In this document: one piece after another, positions 16,849 through 25,842 of the stretch
Layout: every line of letters begins with the position of its first letter
Position numbering within the stretch: the stretch's first letter is position 1
Origin: JANMDN01 sp031376285
GTDB taxonomy: Bacteria; Actinomycetota; Thermoleophilia; Miltoncostaeales; Miltoncostaeaceae
Length of the DNA stretch: 64,000 nucleotides
NCBI GenBank assembly: GCA_031376285.1
Contig: JANMDN010000013.1
Location: 124,001-188,000, forward strand
Direction: 5' to 3'
Translations under genes and position numbers: made by a program
The notes under the pieces: generated by a model
What the model was told of the DNA's origin: nothing
What the model saw: only the letters and a program-made list of their open reading frames with translations
Databases searched by the model: none

Positions 16849-18045
16849 CTACGGACGCAGGTCGACCGACTTCGACCGACCTGGGCCGGTGGAGCTGAGG
16901 GCGACGGTGACCGCCGCAAGCACCGCACACGTGGGCCAGAGTGCGCTGAATCCAGCGTGATCGGCGAGCGCGCCGAGCGGGACCGAAGCAAGCGCTCCAC
17001 CCCCGAAGAGGACCATCGAGACGAGGCCGACGGCCTGTCCGGCGTGAGCCGCCCCTGCGAGCTCGCCCCCGAGAAGGTGGAGCACGCCGTTTGCCCCCAT
17101 CGCCCCGAAGGCGAAGATGAACATCACTGGAAGCGCGGCGGCAGGACCGAGCGGGGCGAGGAGCCAGTACCCGAGCGCACCGACGATCGTCACGAGGCCA
17201 ACATCGCGAAGGGTCCGCCAGCGTCGGGTCCCCCCGTCACGATCGGCGAACGATCCCCATGCCAGGCGGGCGACCATTGCCGCGACGCTGATGATCGCAA
17301 AGAGCGCCGCACCGACAAACGCCGACGCGCCGTCGTCGCGAATCGCGGGCACCGCGAAGTTCAAGACCGCGGCGAGCGCTCCGACATGAGCGAGCGAGAT
17401 CGCGAGGACGCGCGCGATTCCCGGGATCCTGAGGATGTCGAGGATTCCCTTGCCGGAGCCCTTCGGCGTCGAGTGAAACGCTCCCTGCGGGCTCGCGAGT
17501 CCGAAGCGCGTCGCGAAGCCAGCCGCGAGCACGCCGCTTGCGATCAGCGCCGCACGGATGCCACCAAGAGCGGCAAGACCCGGGAGGAGCGCTGCCGCGA
17601 CGAGGCCTCCGCCTGAGACCGACATCTGGCGTATTCCGAGTGCAAACCCGCGCTGGTCGGCCTCGAACTGGTGAAAGATCGACACGGTTCCAGCGACGGC
17701 GACGAAGGCCCCGGAAATCCCGAACGCCAGGAGGGCGACGCCAAGCAGCACGGCGTTCGGCGCGAAGGCGCCCGCAACGAGCATGCCACCCGAGATCAGT
17801 CCGCCCACGATGAGCGGCCGCCGCGGACCGATTCGGTCGACCAGCGCCCCCGCGGGTACCAGGATGATCGCGTTGCCGACAAAGCTCGCGGCGAGCAGCG
17901 CGCCGAGGGTCGTGGCCGAAAGGCCGAACCGCTCGCGCAGCTCCGGCCCGAGGGAGCCGAGGCCCCACGAGGCAATCGAGATCGAGGCCTGCGAACCGGC
18001 AGCGAGGACGAGGAGCTGGCGCTGCCTACGCTCGAGGCGGCTCAG
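16849..18045 (-). CDS. MFS transporter, apparent CTG start
   Basis: 398 residues if read from CTG 18045. The frame codes a complete twelve-helix major facilitator, starting LSRLERRQRQLLVLAAG, with the conserved loop 2-3 motif LVDRIGPRRPLIVGG. No ATG, GTG or TTG occurs in frame before residue 78, and starting there would remove the first two helices. The CTG overlaps the TGA of the upstream RsbW-like gene (CTGA), the same geometry as other couplings here. A non-canonical start is the simplest reading; a small indel near the start is the alternative. Confidence 0.8.
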   Translation of the reverse strand: MSRLERRQRQLLVLAAGSQASISIASWGLGSLGPELRERFGLSATTLGALLAASFVGNAIILVPAGALVDRIGPRRPLIVGGLISGGMLVAGAFAPNAVLLGVALLAFGISGAFVAVAGTVSIFHQFEADQRGFALGIRQMSVSGGGLVAAALLPGLAALGGIRAALIASGVLAAGFATRFGLASPQGAFHSTPKGSGKGILDILRIPGIARVLAISLAHVGALAAVLNFAVPAIRDDGASAFVGAALFAIISVAAMVARLAWGSFADRDGGTRRWRTLRDVGLVTIVGALGYWLLAPLGPAAALPVMFIFAFGAMGANGVLHLLGGELAGAAHAGQAVGLVSMVLFGGGALASVPLGALADHAGFSALWPTCAVLAAVTVALSSTGPGRSKSVDLRP

Positions 18046-18458
18046 GAGCCGTCGCGGTCGAAGTGCAGTCGCACCTCGGTGCCATCGTCGTGCGGGACGA
18101 TCTCGACCTCGTCGGCCATCGCGTGGAGGATGACGAGCCCGCGCCCTCGCGGGGCGGTCTCAGGCGGTGGGGGAGGCGGTTCGACCGGAGGAACCGTCGC
18201 TCCCGGGCGACCATCGTCGCGAACACAAAGCGTGCAGTGCTCCGAGTCGATCGTGTACTCGATCTCGACCTGGGCGTCGTCGCAGGACCCGTGCTCGACC
18301 GCGTTCGCCATCGCCTCACTACAGGCGACCATCACACGGTTGACCGGCTCGCCACGCCACTCGGCGCCGACGAGCGCTTCGACGAGTGCACGGCGCACCA
18401 CCCCGAGCGATTCTCGTCGGGCCGGAACCCGAACCGACAGATGGTCAGCGAACTCCAT
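18042..18458 (-). CDS. RsbW-like anti-sigma/serine kinase (HATPase_c)
   Basis: 138 residues, a GHKL ATPase domain alone. The N box is VMVACSEAMANAVEHGS, the G1 box VRDDGRPG, and the G2 region RGRGLVILHAMADEVE. A Pro-rich loop (VEPPPPPPE) separates the boxes. Such proteins bind sigma factors and phosphorylate an anti-anti-sigma factor, neither of which is adjacent. Its stop overlaps the start of the MFS gene, an unusual pairing. Confidence 0.85.
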   Translation of the reverse strand: MEFADHLSVRVPARRESLGVVRRALVEALVGAEWRGEPVNRVMVACSEAMANAVEHGSCDDAQVEIEYTIDSEHCTLCVRDDGRPGATVPPVEPPPPPPETAPRGRGLVILHAMADEVEIVPHDDGTEVRLHFDRDGS

Positions 18459-18493
18459 GACCTAAGTATCGGCACGGCCGCGGACAGTGTCCA

Positions 18494-18522
18494 TCGTCTT
18501 GGTCGGCAGGCGACCAAGACGA
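18494..18522. promoter_or_regulatory. 12-bp perfect inverted repeat before argG
   Basis: TCGTCTTGGTCG at 18494-18505 and CGACCAAGACGA at 18511-18522 form perfect arms around a 5-base centre (GCAGG). A TACACT hexamer (18524-18529) follows at once and would serve as a -10 element, 35 bases before the argG ATG. The repeat would cover the -35 area, so it fits an operator better than a terminator; no T-run follows. Confidence 0.6.
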
Positions 18523-18564
18523 CTACACTCCGGCGCCGAAACGCCTCTTCGAACGAGGGATTGG

Positions 18565-19830
18565 ATGGCAGACCTCCACACGGCACCAGCGACAACTGCA
18601 CGCTACCTGGCCCAGCCACACGAGGTGCACCGATGCGTGCTGCTCTACTCCGGCGGACTGGATACGTCGGTGATGCTCAAATGGATCCAGGACCAGTACG
18701 ACGCTCAGGTCGTGGCGCTCTGCGTCGACCTCGGCCAGCCCGAGGACGACTTCGACGCGATCGTTGCGAAAGCCACCTCACTCGGCGCGGCCCAGTCGCT
18801 GCTCGTCGATGCCAAGGAGGAGTTCGTCCGCGACTACGTCGCGCCCGCCATCAAAGCGAACGCGCGCTACCAGGGGACCTATCCGCTCTTTACGACGCTC
18901 GGCCGGCCGCTTCTCGCGAAGATCGCCTGCGACGTCGCCCGCGCGCACGGCTGCGACACCATCGCCCATGGCTGCACCGGCAAGGGCAACGACCAGGTCC
19001 GGATCGAGGCGACCATCCAGACGCTTGCCCCGGAGCTGAAGGTCATCGCGCCGGTTCGTGAGTGGCAGATGGGCCGCGACGAGGAGATCGCCTACGCGAT
19101 CGAACACGGTATCCCGGTCAGCACGAGCGTCGAGCGGCCGTACTCGATCGACGACAACCTCTGGGGCCGCTCCAGCGAAGGCGGCATCATCGAGGACATC
19201 GGCGAGGCAGCACCTGACGATGTCTTCCAGCTCGTGACGCTTCCCCAGAACGCGCCCGACCGCTCCATCGATCTCGCGATCGGCTTCAAGGACGGACTCC
19301 CCGTTTCGGTCAATGGTGTCGCCATGGGGATGGTCGACCTGATCGAGCATGTCGCGAAGATCGCCTGTGAGAACGGCGTCGGGATCCTCGACAACATCGA
19401 GGACCGCGTCGTCGGCCTGAAGGTTCGCGACATCTACGAGGTCCCCGCGGCTGAGGTGATCCTCACCGCGCACAAGGAACTCGAGAAGCTCGTCTGCACA
19501 GGCCGCGAGAATGCGCTGAAGGCAAGCCTCGACCTCACCTGGGCCCAGATCGTCTATGACGGACTCTGGTACGAGCCGCTCCTTGCCGACCTGAACGCGT
19601 TCAACGACCGCGTCAACCGCAAGGTCGAGGGCGAGATCACGATGCGCCTCTACAAGGGGACCGCGCGCGCCGTGAAGCGCAGCTCGCCCTGGGCACTCTG
19701 GGACAAAGCGATGGCGACGTTCGATGCCGACCCGACCTTCTCGCAGAACGCAAGCCCAGGCTTCATCGAGATTTTCTCGCTGCAGAGTCGGATGGCGCAC
19801 CAGATCGACGAAGCGCGCAACCGGGGATGA
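18565..19830 (+). CDS. argG: Argininosuccinate synthase
   Basis: 421 residues. It joins citrulline and aspartate with ATP in arginine synthesis. The PP-loop is YSGGLDTSVML near residues 28-38. Further landmarks are YPLFTTLGRPLLAKI, AHGCTGKGNDQVRIE, and SIDDNLWGRSSEGG. The start is ATG 18565, after GAGGGA; the open frame upstream has no homology. It lies 3.9 kb from argD, separated by transporters on the other strand. Its TGA overlaps the next ATG. Confidence 0.96.
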   Translation: MADLHTAPATTARYLAQPHEVHRCVLLYSGGLDTSVMLKWIQDQYDAQVVALCVDLGQPEDDFDAIVAKATSLGAAQSLLVDAKEEFVRDYVAPAIKANARYQGTYPLFTTLGRPLLAKIACDVARAHGCDTIAHGCTGKGNDQVRIEATIQTLAPELKVIAPVREWQMGRDEEIAYAIEHGIPVSTSVERPYSIDDNLWGRSSEGGIIEDIGEAAPDDVFQLVTLPQNAPDRSIDLAIGFKDGLPVSVNGVAMGMVDLIEHVAKIACENGVGILDNIEDRVVGLKVRDIYEVPAAEVILTAHKELEKLVCTGRENALKASLDLTWAQIVYDGLWYEPLLADLNAFNDRVNRKVEGEITMRLYKGTARAVKRSSPWALWDKAMATFDADPTFSQNASPGFIEIFSLQSRMAHQIDEARNRG

Positions 19831-20789
19831 GGCGCGGCACCCCATCCCCGATGCTGCGGGTCAGCCCCGTGGCGGTTCCGTTGTGCGGGCGGGTCGGCCA
19901 GACCTCACGCGGCCTTGAGATCGAACTGATCGCGCCGCCGGCCGGTTGTTCGATCGCGCCGTCGTCGCCGCGGCGTCTCGTTTACGGGGCGCCTTTTCCG
20001 GCCGACCAGGCCGTGATCGTCGCGCGGGGAACCTTGGCTGTGACGCTTGCCGGCGGGGTCGCCCGCTCGGTTCGCCTCCCGAAACTTGAGGTGGCGTTTG
20101 ACCGGCGTCCTCCCGGGCTTGTCCGGGTGGCCGGGGCCGCACTCGCGAACGCCGCGGCGCTCATCCGCGAGGCGGACTGGTCGGCGGTGGTACTCCCGAG
20201 CCTCGGCGATATTGGTGAGGGGGCAGGCGATGGGGGACAGGTGGCGCTTCGAAGTGACGGCCTGATGGCTGCGGCGTGCCGTGCCGACGCGGTCACGGTC
20301 CACGATCTGGCGGCCAAGGGCGCCGTTGTCGCAAGCCATGAGGGGAGCTACGGCGCAGTCGCGTTCGACGTCGATGGTGAGCTCGTGGTCGGAGTCGGCG
20401 GCGGACTCGGGCGGATCGGCGACGCTCCCGTCGAGGGTTCGCCGGTGGTCCAGGTCGCAAGCGCCGCGGCAGCGCCGAGAGCCATCGCACGTCACGCTGA
20501 CGGGACGCTCAGCGTTTGGGACTGCGCGACCGGGGCTCGGTTGTCGAGCTGGACCAGCCCGGTGCAGGGCCCTGCGGACATCGGCCTCTGCGCCAATGGT
20601 GAGGTCGCCTCGGTCAGCTCACCGTGGGCCGACCACGCCTCGGCCGCACTCCACCGAACCGACGACGGCGCGATCGTGCTGTTCGTCGAGGGCGCGAAGA
20701 CCATTCAGACGTCGCCGACCGATGACGGCATCCTCATCGGAGGCGCCTGGGGAATGGCGTGGATCGCTCCGGTAGAGGACTCATCATGA
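19827..20789 (+). CDS. Unknown protein, beta-propeller-like, coupled to argG
   Basis: 320 residues, mostly predicted beta strand, rich in Gly, Val and Ala. The stretch HADGTLSVWDCATGARLSSW (about 230-250) looks like a WD40/YVTN blade, and other blade-like segments flank it. No signal peptide or membrane helix is seen. The ATG overlaps the argG stop (ATGA), and the gene's own stop overlaps the next start in the same way. I recognise no named family. Confidence 0.7.
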   Translation: MRRGTPSPMLRVSPVAVPLCGRVGQTSRGLEIELIAPPAGCSIAPSSPRRLVYGAPFPADQAVIVARGTLAVTLAGGVARSVRLPKLEVAFDRRPPGLVRVAGAALANAAALIREADWSAVVLPSLGDIGEGAGDGGQVALRSDGLMAAACRADAVTVHDLAAKGAVVASHEGSYGAVAFDVDGELVVGVGGGLGRIGDAPVEGSPVVQVASAAAAPRAIARHADGTLSVWDCATGARLSSWTSPVQGPADIGLCANGEVASVSSPWADHASAALHRTDDGAIVLFVEGAKTIQTSPTDDGILIGGAWGMAWIAPVEDSS

Positions 20790-21421
20790 GCACACGACGA
20801 AACGCCAACATCCCCCCCTTCATCGCGGGCGATCCTGGTTCCTGGGGAATGATCGCCCAGGTCCAGCGGGCGATTGGCGGCCAGATGGGCGCCCACCACC
20901 GTCGGCATGTGCCGATCCCCGGGATCCTCATGATGCCTCAGCGCATCGTTCCGATTCCCGTTTCGGGTCTTTCGATGTCGGAGTCGACGCCCGTCGGTGT
21001 CGGTCGTTTGAAGGTCGTCGCGGCGCTCCCCGATTCTTCCGACCGGCTGCGCTTCTCAGAGGACGGCAAGACGCTCTACGGCGAAAGTCCGCGCGCCAAG
21101 CGAAGCTGGACGTTCCCAGCCCTCACACCGGCGCCCGTTATCGCCGAAGAACAACCTCCGGTGGCCGTCCCACCGGGGCTCGCAATCCTTGCCGACGACC
21201 TCGGTGATCTCCCGATCGTCGCCCCAGGCGGCCAGTACGCCGCCATGATCGTCCGCGACGGTCGCCTTCCCGCGCTTGCGATGGTGCGTCTTGCGAGCGG
21301 CCCACAGGCGCGGGAGATGGTGCGCTGGATCACGGGTGTCGCCGCCGCCGCCTGGTCGCCCGACGGCCGGATCCTCGCCCTCGCGGGAGACTGGGGACTA
21401 CTGATCACCGTCGAGGCCTAA
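20786..21421 (+). CDS. Unknown protein with a propeller-like C-terminus
   Basis: 211 residues starting at ATG 20786, overlapping the previous stop (ATGA). The N-terminal 60 residues are Met/Pro/His-rich (GQMGAHHRRHVPIPGILMMP). The rest is strand-rich, with RLRFSEDGKTLYGESP and a final AAAWSPDGRILALAGDWGLL that resembles a propeller blade. It shares this style with the preceding gene, so the two may complete one propeller together or be partners. No function is assigned. Confidence 0.65.
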   Translation: MSTRRNANIPPFIAGDPGSWGMIAQVQRAIGGQMGAHHRRHVPIPGILMMPQRIVPIPVSGLSMSESTPVGVGRLKVVAALPDSSDRLRFSEDGKTLYGESPRAKRSWTFPALTPAPVIAEEQPPVAVPPGLAILADDLGDLPIVAPGGQYAAMIVRDGRLPALAMVRLASGPQAREMVRWITGVAAAAWSPDGRILALAGDWGLLITVEA

Positions 21422-21539
21422 CGCCTCGCTTTGGTCGCGGCGTCAGGATCTCGACCAGAGGGCATTCGCAAACGACGCCACTCAACGTATGTCGAGTCGT
21501 TGACCCGACGGGAGCGGAGTACGCGGAGCGACGCTCCGA

Positions 21540-24062
21540 TCAGTTCAGGTCGAGGGCCTCGCGGATGCGCTCGATCGACATCGATCCCGGGTGGGTTGGC
21601 ATCCGTTCGAAATCGCGTAGGAGGGCAAGCAGATCCTCGCGACGCGTCGGATTATCGGCGGCCTGGCGTGGCGTGAGCCCGCCGAGTGCGGGGATCTCCA
21701 TGTCCATCCAGCGCTCGGTGTAGTCGGCGCCGAACTCGGCGAGGATCGACAGCTGCTCTTCGCTTGGCTCGGGCACCGCCACAGGCGGCTGACCCTCGCG
21801 CTCGGCGAGGAGTTCAGCGAGCGGCTGGCCGGTCACGTCAATCAGGCGTGCCTCGGGGAGGGCGCCCTCCACTGCGGCGCGGGCCCGCTCGAACCGCGCG
21901 TCGCTATTGGCCTCGAGTTCGACGACGCCACCCGAGATGCGAACCGTTGCCCGGATCCAGCGCTGGCCATCGCGCTCGATGAATGCTTGGAAGATGGCTT
22001 CACCGTCGATCTCTTCCGGTCCCTCGAACGCCCCGCTCAGCGCGGTCTTCGCCGCGGCCTCGTCATCGACCTCGTACCTGGCGGTGTGAAAAACGAGCGC
22101 CTCGCCTTCCGTGTTTCGCACCTCGGGCGGCGCCATGATTGACGCCCGCCACGACATCCAGGCCTCGCCGGTTGAGTCGTCGCCGGTCAGTTCAAGAAGC
22201 GACTCCCGCAAGCTGAGCGCCACAGGGATTGCCGGGCCGACGAGTCGGGCCTCGTCGCCAATCGCAACGACCCTGCCGAGGATGAGGTCGCCGACGGCGC
22301 GGCCCAGGTCGCCTCGCACACTGACCATGACGACGCTGGCGTCGCGTGTGTCGCGAAGATCGAGCCCGCGCGCGGGGTGAACGGCGACAACCTCGTGCAG
22401 ACCACGGTGCGTTTCGAGCAGCGCCTGCCCAAGTTCGAGCTCGTCGGCGGGTAGCAGCGGCCCGCGGACATCGAGGAAGCGTTCGAACTGGCCCTCCTCG
22501 AAGAGGGCGACGTCAGAGACGAGCGGGTCGTTGATCGCCGCGATGAGTGAGGAATCGTCGGTGTCCGGGTCGCCGAGTACCGCGAGCGCAAGCACTGCGC
22601 CGCGTTCGAGCGGACGGTTTGTGAACGCGTGCGCTTTTGCGTAGAGCCACTGCGCCCGCTCGATCAGCGGCGGGAGCTCACGTCCAAGGCAGCAGACCTT
22701 GTACTTGCGTCCCGATCCGCACGGACAGGGGGAATTTCTACCGGTCGCCGAACGCGACCATGCCGCGACCCCGCGGAGCCGCTTAAGCTGCGTGTCGTCG
22801 CTCCCAACGCGCATGAGTCGGAGGTATTCGAGGGCGCGAGTCACCTCACCGCGTTCCTCCGCGACGACCGCGGCGTCTGCGAGCGCTGGCTCGAATTCGG
22901 GGTCGTCGTCGAGTGACGCTGCAAGCGCGATTGCAGAGCTGACGGAATCGTCGGCAAAGTCGCAGGCGGTGGCCATCAGGAAATGAGGGCCCGCCGTCAC
23001 CGCATCAGGCGACGCCGCCAGCAGCGCGGTAGCGAACTCGCGGAGCGGCAGCATGAGGTCGTCGACCTCGAACATACCGCCGACGAGGTTCGCGACGAAT
23101 GCCTCCGAGACTCGGCCGTGGCTCGCCGCGGCGGCGAGTTCGACGCTGGGTTCCCAGTCGTGCTTGGCGAGGTGGGTGAGGAAGGCTCGGTCAAGCGCGT
23201 CGAAATGCTGATGACAACACCGGTCGAATCCATAGACGTCGTCGTGAAGCTCCTGGCGCTCGTCGCGATTCAACTCGAACGGGGTCCGCCACTTGGTCGT
23301 GTACCTGCCGACATAGTCACCACGGCGACCGAGCCCCGCCAGGTCGAAGATCGCGCCGAGCGGTGCGACCGGCGATTGAAAGGCCGTCGGGTCTCGAAGC
23401 ATCACGTCGACGGTCAGGGCGCGGTGCTCGCAACTCTCGTTGTGACTGCCGATGGTCAGGTCGAACTCCTGCTTTAACGCCCGGCCGAGGCGGTCGCCGT
23501 CGGCGTGGTCTTCCTCGACCTCCGCGCACGAAAGGCACCCATCAGACCAGGAGAATCCGAGAAGGGCGCCGTCCTGCGCACTCCCAAGCCATGGGCGAGG
23601 GACGACGAGGAGGATCGGCGCAGCCCCAGTCGGCGAGACGACGTCATCGGCTGGCTTGACCCGGCGGAGTTCCGCCTCCCCGCCACCGGCGAGCGGCACG
23701 CGTTCGAGGCCGGCTGGCGATATGACCAGCTCAAGGTCCGGTTCGATCGGGATCAGTACGAACCCGTCCTCTTCGTGCAGCGCCAGCCGGTACGTGAAGA
23801 CGCGCCCGGCCAGGAGCGGACGGAGGTCGACGTACGCGCCATCTTCGGCGTCCAGAAGGTACTCGAAGTGGGGGTCATCGAGCCCGAGCGCGAACACGAT
23901 GGCGTCGATGGTCGCGTCGTCGTCGTCAGGAATCGCAAGTCCGACGGCGTCGGCGATCTCGTCGAGCGTCCGGACCTCGCCGTCAGCCATCAACTCATTC
24001 ACGCGCTGAGCGAGCGCCTCGTCTCGCTCGGGTCGTTCAATCTTCACTCGAAGCCCCACCAT
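21540..24062 (-). CDS. Large SEC-C zinc-motif protein
   Basis: 840 residues. A SEC-C motif, GRNSPCPCGSGRKYKVCC, lies near residue 470; this zinc finger is found at the SecA C-terminus and in many unrelated proteins. The C-terminus has W-rich IPALGGLTPRQAADNPTRRE, often seen in SEC-C proteins. The first 400 residues are acidic and include a cluster of Cys/His (CLSCAEVEEDH, CEHRAL, CCHQH). No signal peptide is visible. GAAGGA precedes the ATG. Function unknown. Confidence 0.8.
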   Translation of the reverse strand: MVGLRVKIERPERDEALAQRVNELMADGEVRTLDEIADAVGLAIPDDDDATIDAIVFALGLDDPHFEYLLDAEDGAYVDLRPLLAGRVFTYRLALHEEDGFVLIPIEPDLELVISPAGLERVPLAGGGEAELRRVKPADDVVSPTGAAPILLVVPRPWLGSAQDGALLGFSWSDGCLSCAEVEEDHADGDRLGRALKQEFDLTIGSHNESCEHRALTVDVMLRDPTAFQSPVAPLGAIFDLAGLGRRGDYVGRYTTKWRTPFELNRDERQELHDDVYGFDRCCHQHFDALDRAFLTHLAKHDWEPSVELAAAASHGRVSEAFVANLVGGMFEVDDLMLPLREFATALLAASPDAVTAGPHFLMATACDFADDSVSSAIALAASLDDDPEFEPALADAAVVAEERGEVTRALEYLRLMRVGSDDTQLKRLRGVAAWSRSATGRNSPCPCGSGRKYKVCCLGRELPPLIERAQWLYAKAHAFTNRPLERGAVLALAVLGDPDTDDSSLIAAINDPLVSDVALFEEGQFERFLDVRGPLLPADELELGQALLETHRGLHEVVAVHPARGLDLRDTRDASVVMVSVRGDLGRAVGDLILGRVVAIGDEARLVGPAIPVALSLRESLLELTGDDSTGEAWMSWRASIMAPPEVRNTEGEALVFHTARYEVDDEAAAKTALSGAFEGPEEIDGEAIFQAFIERDGQRWIRATVRISGGVVELEANSDARFERARAAVEGALPEARLIDVTGQPLAELLAEREGQPPVAVPEPSEEQLSILAEFGADYTERWMDMEIPALGGLTPRQAADNPTRREDLLALLRDFERMPTHPGSMSIERIREALDLN

Positions 24063-24328
24063 TCGACAGTCCTTCAGGAACCTCTACCGCCGGCGCCAGC
24101 CTACCCTCAGCGGACCGAATTCGGCGAAGTAATGCCGGGCTCGCCGGCGGGCAAACAGGGTCGACGATTGGGACACCCAACCTCGACAGAACAGCTGTCG
24201 GCGAGCGCCGCTCACGCCACGTCCTCGATAGCGAAGCTGTTCTAACGCCTGCTCGTTCTGTTCAAGCTCCACGACGTGATGCAAACGTTTGAACCGTTCG
24301 CGGAGTCGCTCGAGCAGCCCGCCGATGA
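24063..24328. other. Gene-free stretch in the decayed locus
   Basis: 266 bases between the SEC-C gene and the hsdS remnant with no supportable gene. A few short frames are open on both strands but match no family. It probably holds worn remains of the upstream part of the restriction locus, which I cannot recognise. Confidence 0.4.
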
Positions 24329-24397
24329 CTCCCGAAGCTCATCTCCGGCGAGATTCGGATCCGGGACGCCGAGCGCGAGGTCGAGTCCGCGGTCTGA
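24329..24397 (+). pseudogene. hsdS: Type I restriction specificity subunit HsdS, C-terminal remnant
   Basis: The frame reads LPKLISGEIRIRDAEREVES and two more residues, then TGA at 24395-24397. This matches the usual C-terminal end of many HsdS proteins (LLPKLLSGE.RV..AE). The codon before it is a stop in this frame, and a likely continuation (ESLEQPADDSR) is in another frame, so the gene is broken. It abuts the stop of the opposing ATPase gene. The match is short, so confidence is moderate. Confidence 0.6.
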
Positions 24398-25666
24398 CTA
24401 CGCAGTCCAGAGTCGGTCGAGGGGGAGCGCATAAAGACGATCAGCGAGCCGGTACGCGTGGCCGCCCGTGTAGAGGATGACCCCGCCGAGGAAGGTCTCG
24501 CCGAGGGCGTCCCGGAGTTTGCGCAGACCGCGATCATCGTCGTCGCGCACCCGCGAAGCGGACTTGATCTCCACCCCGACGACGGCTCCGTCGGCGCGCT
24601 CCAAGATCAGGTCGACCTCGTCGCCGTCGTGGGTTCGCCAGTGTCCCGTATGGACGGTCTGATCGAGATGGCTGATCTGTTTCAGGATCTCGGTGACCGC
24701 GAAGGACTCCGTGAGGTGGCCGAGTTCGGCGATGGCGCTCGGGGTGTGGCGGGCCAGGTTCGCGTCGTTCAGACGAAGCATGTGGGCCGCGACACGCGTG
24801 TCGACCAGGTGGATCTTCGGCTTCGCGACGGCACGCGCCCCTGAGTGTCGTGCCCCACGCGGGGAGCCGGTAGACGAGAAAAACCGCTTCGAGCAGTCGG
24901 AGATAGGTTTCGGTGGTGCTCGTTTCGAGGCGGGCATCGCGAGCCGCGCGGGCAATGTTCAGGACCTGCCCGCCTGACCCGCGAGACGCGCGAGGAGCAC
25001 CGGCAAGCAATCGCGCTGTCGCACGCGCGAAAGTTCGACGACGTCGCGTTCGATCAACCGGGCGAGATAGTCCTCGAACCATCGCGCCCGTTGCTGGCCA
25101 GGCTGGCGAGAAAGCGGTATCGGCATCCCGCCGCCGATGACGCGGTGTATGTAATCGTCGCGGGTCGTGTCTGAGCGCGCGGTCGTGACGAGGCGGGACG
25201 GGTTGTCGAGGAGTGTCTCGGTGAATGTCTCTCTCACGCCCCTCTGCTCGCCCTGGGAGAGTGGCCAGACCGTGACGACGTGCAGTCGACCAGTGAGCGA
25301 CTGCGCGCCGAGCGGAAGGCTGTCGTAGCTCGTCGATCCGGTCAGCACGAAACGACCAGGACGGAGGTCCCGGTTCAGCTCGGCCTTGATCGCGTCGAGC
25401 ACGAGTGGGGCGTGCTGGAACTCGTCGAAGAGGACGGGGGACGGTCCGGCAGCGAAGAGCGCCGGGTCACGCACGACGGCGCTGCGGACGTCGAGGTCGT
25501 CGAGGTCGATCACGTCACGAGATCGAGCCGCGCCGATCTCCCTCAGCAGCGTCGACTTGCCGACCGATCGCGGCCCTTGGAGCGCGATGACCGGCTCGGC
25601 GCCGAGCAGTACGGCGATCTGCGTCCCGAGATGGCGCTCCACATGGTGTTTAAGTACGAAGGCCAT
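24398..25666 (-). pseudogene. DUF4143-type AAA ATPase, broken by two compensating frameshifts
   Basis: It starts at ATG 25666 (MAFVLKHHVERHLG). The ATPase half has Walker A LQGPRSVGKSTLL, Walker B PVLFDEFQHAP and the sensor VLTGSTSYDSLPLGAQSLTG. The frame stops at 24959. Reading resumes one frame over (QVLNIARAARDARLETSTTE, LRLLEAVFLVYRLPAWG) and returns to the first frame at about 24840 (KPKIHLVDTRVAAHML ... GVEIKSASRVRDDDD), ending at TAG 24398. The lesions map to G runs: one base lost near 24969-24971 and one gained near 24838-24841. The pieces give a full-length DUF4143 protein of about 420 residues. A sequencing error is the alternative. Confidence 0.8.
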
Positions 25667-25700
25667 ACCGGGGTATCGCACACCGACAGGCGTCTGAATT

Positions 25701-25842
25701 GGGAAATTGGAGAACCTTTTCTTCCGTGAATGGAGAACTGTTTCTTCCGTGAATGGAGAACCACGCAGTGGCCGGCGACATCCCGAATCGGGAAATTGGA
25801 GAACCTTTTCTTCTGTGATTGGAGAGCCTTTTTCTCCTGTAA
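25701..25842 (-). repeat. Array of about 24-base repeats before the ATPase gene
   Basis: On the plus strand the unit is ATTGGAGAACCTTTTCTTC followed by YGTGA. Copies lie at 25706-25729, 25730-25752, 25795-25818 and 25819-25842 (diverged), with a partial copy at 25753-25764. Two 34-base blocks at about 25696-25729 and 25785-25818 differ at only two positions. Each unit has a weak GGAGAA/TTCTCC dyad. The array lies 35-176 bases upstream of the ATPase start and is visibly AT-richer than its surroundings. It is too short and irregular for a CRISPR. Confidence 0.8.

Noticed and set aside
25701..25842. CRISPR array
   Set aside because: Units are adjacent or unevenly spaced, diverged, without spacers of constant length, and no cas gene is present.
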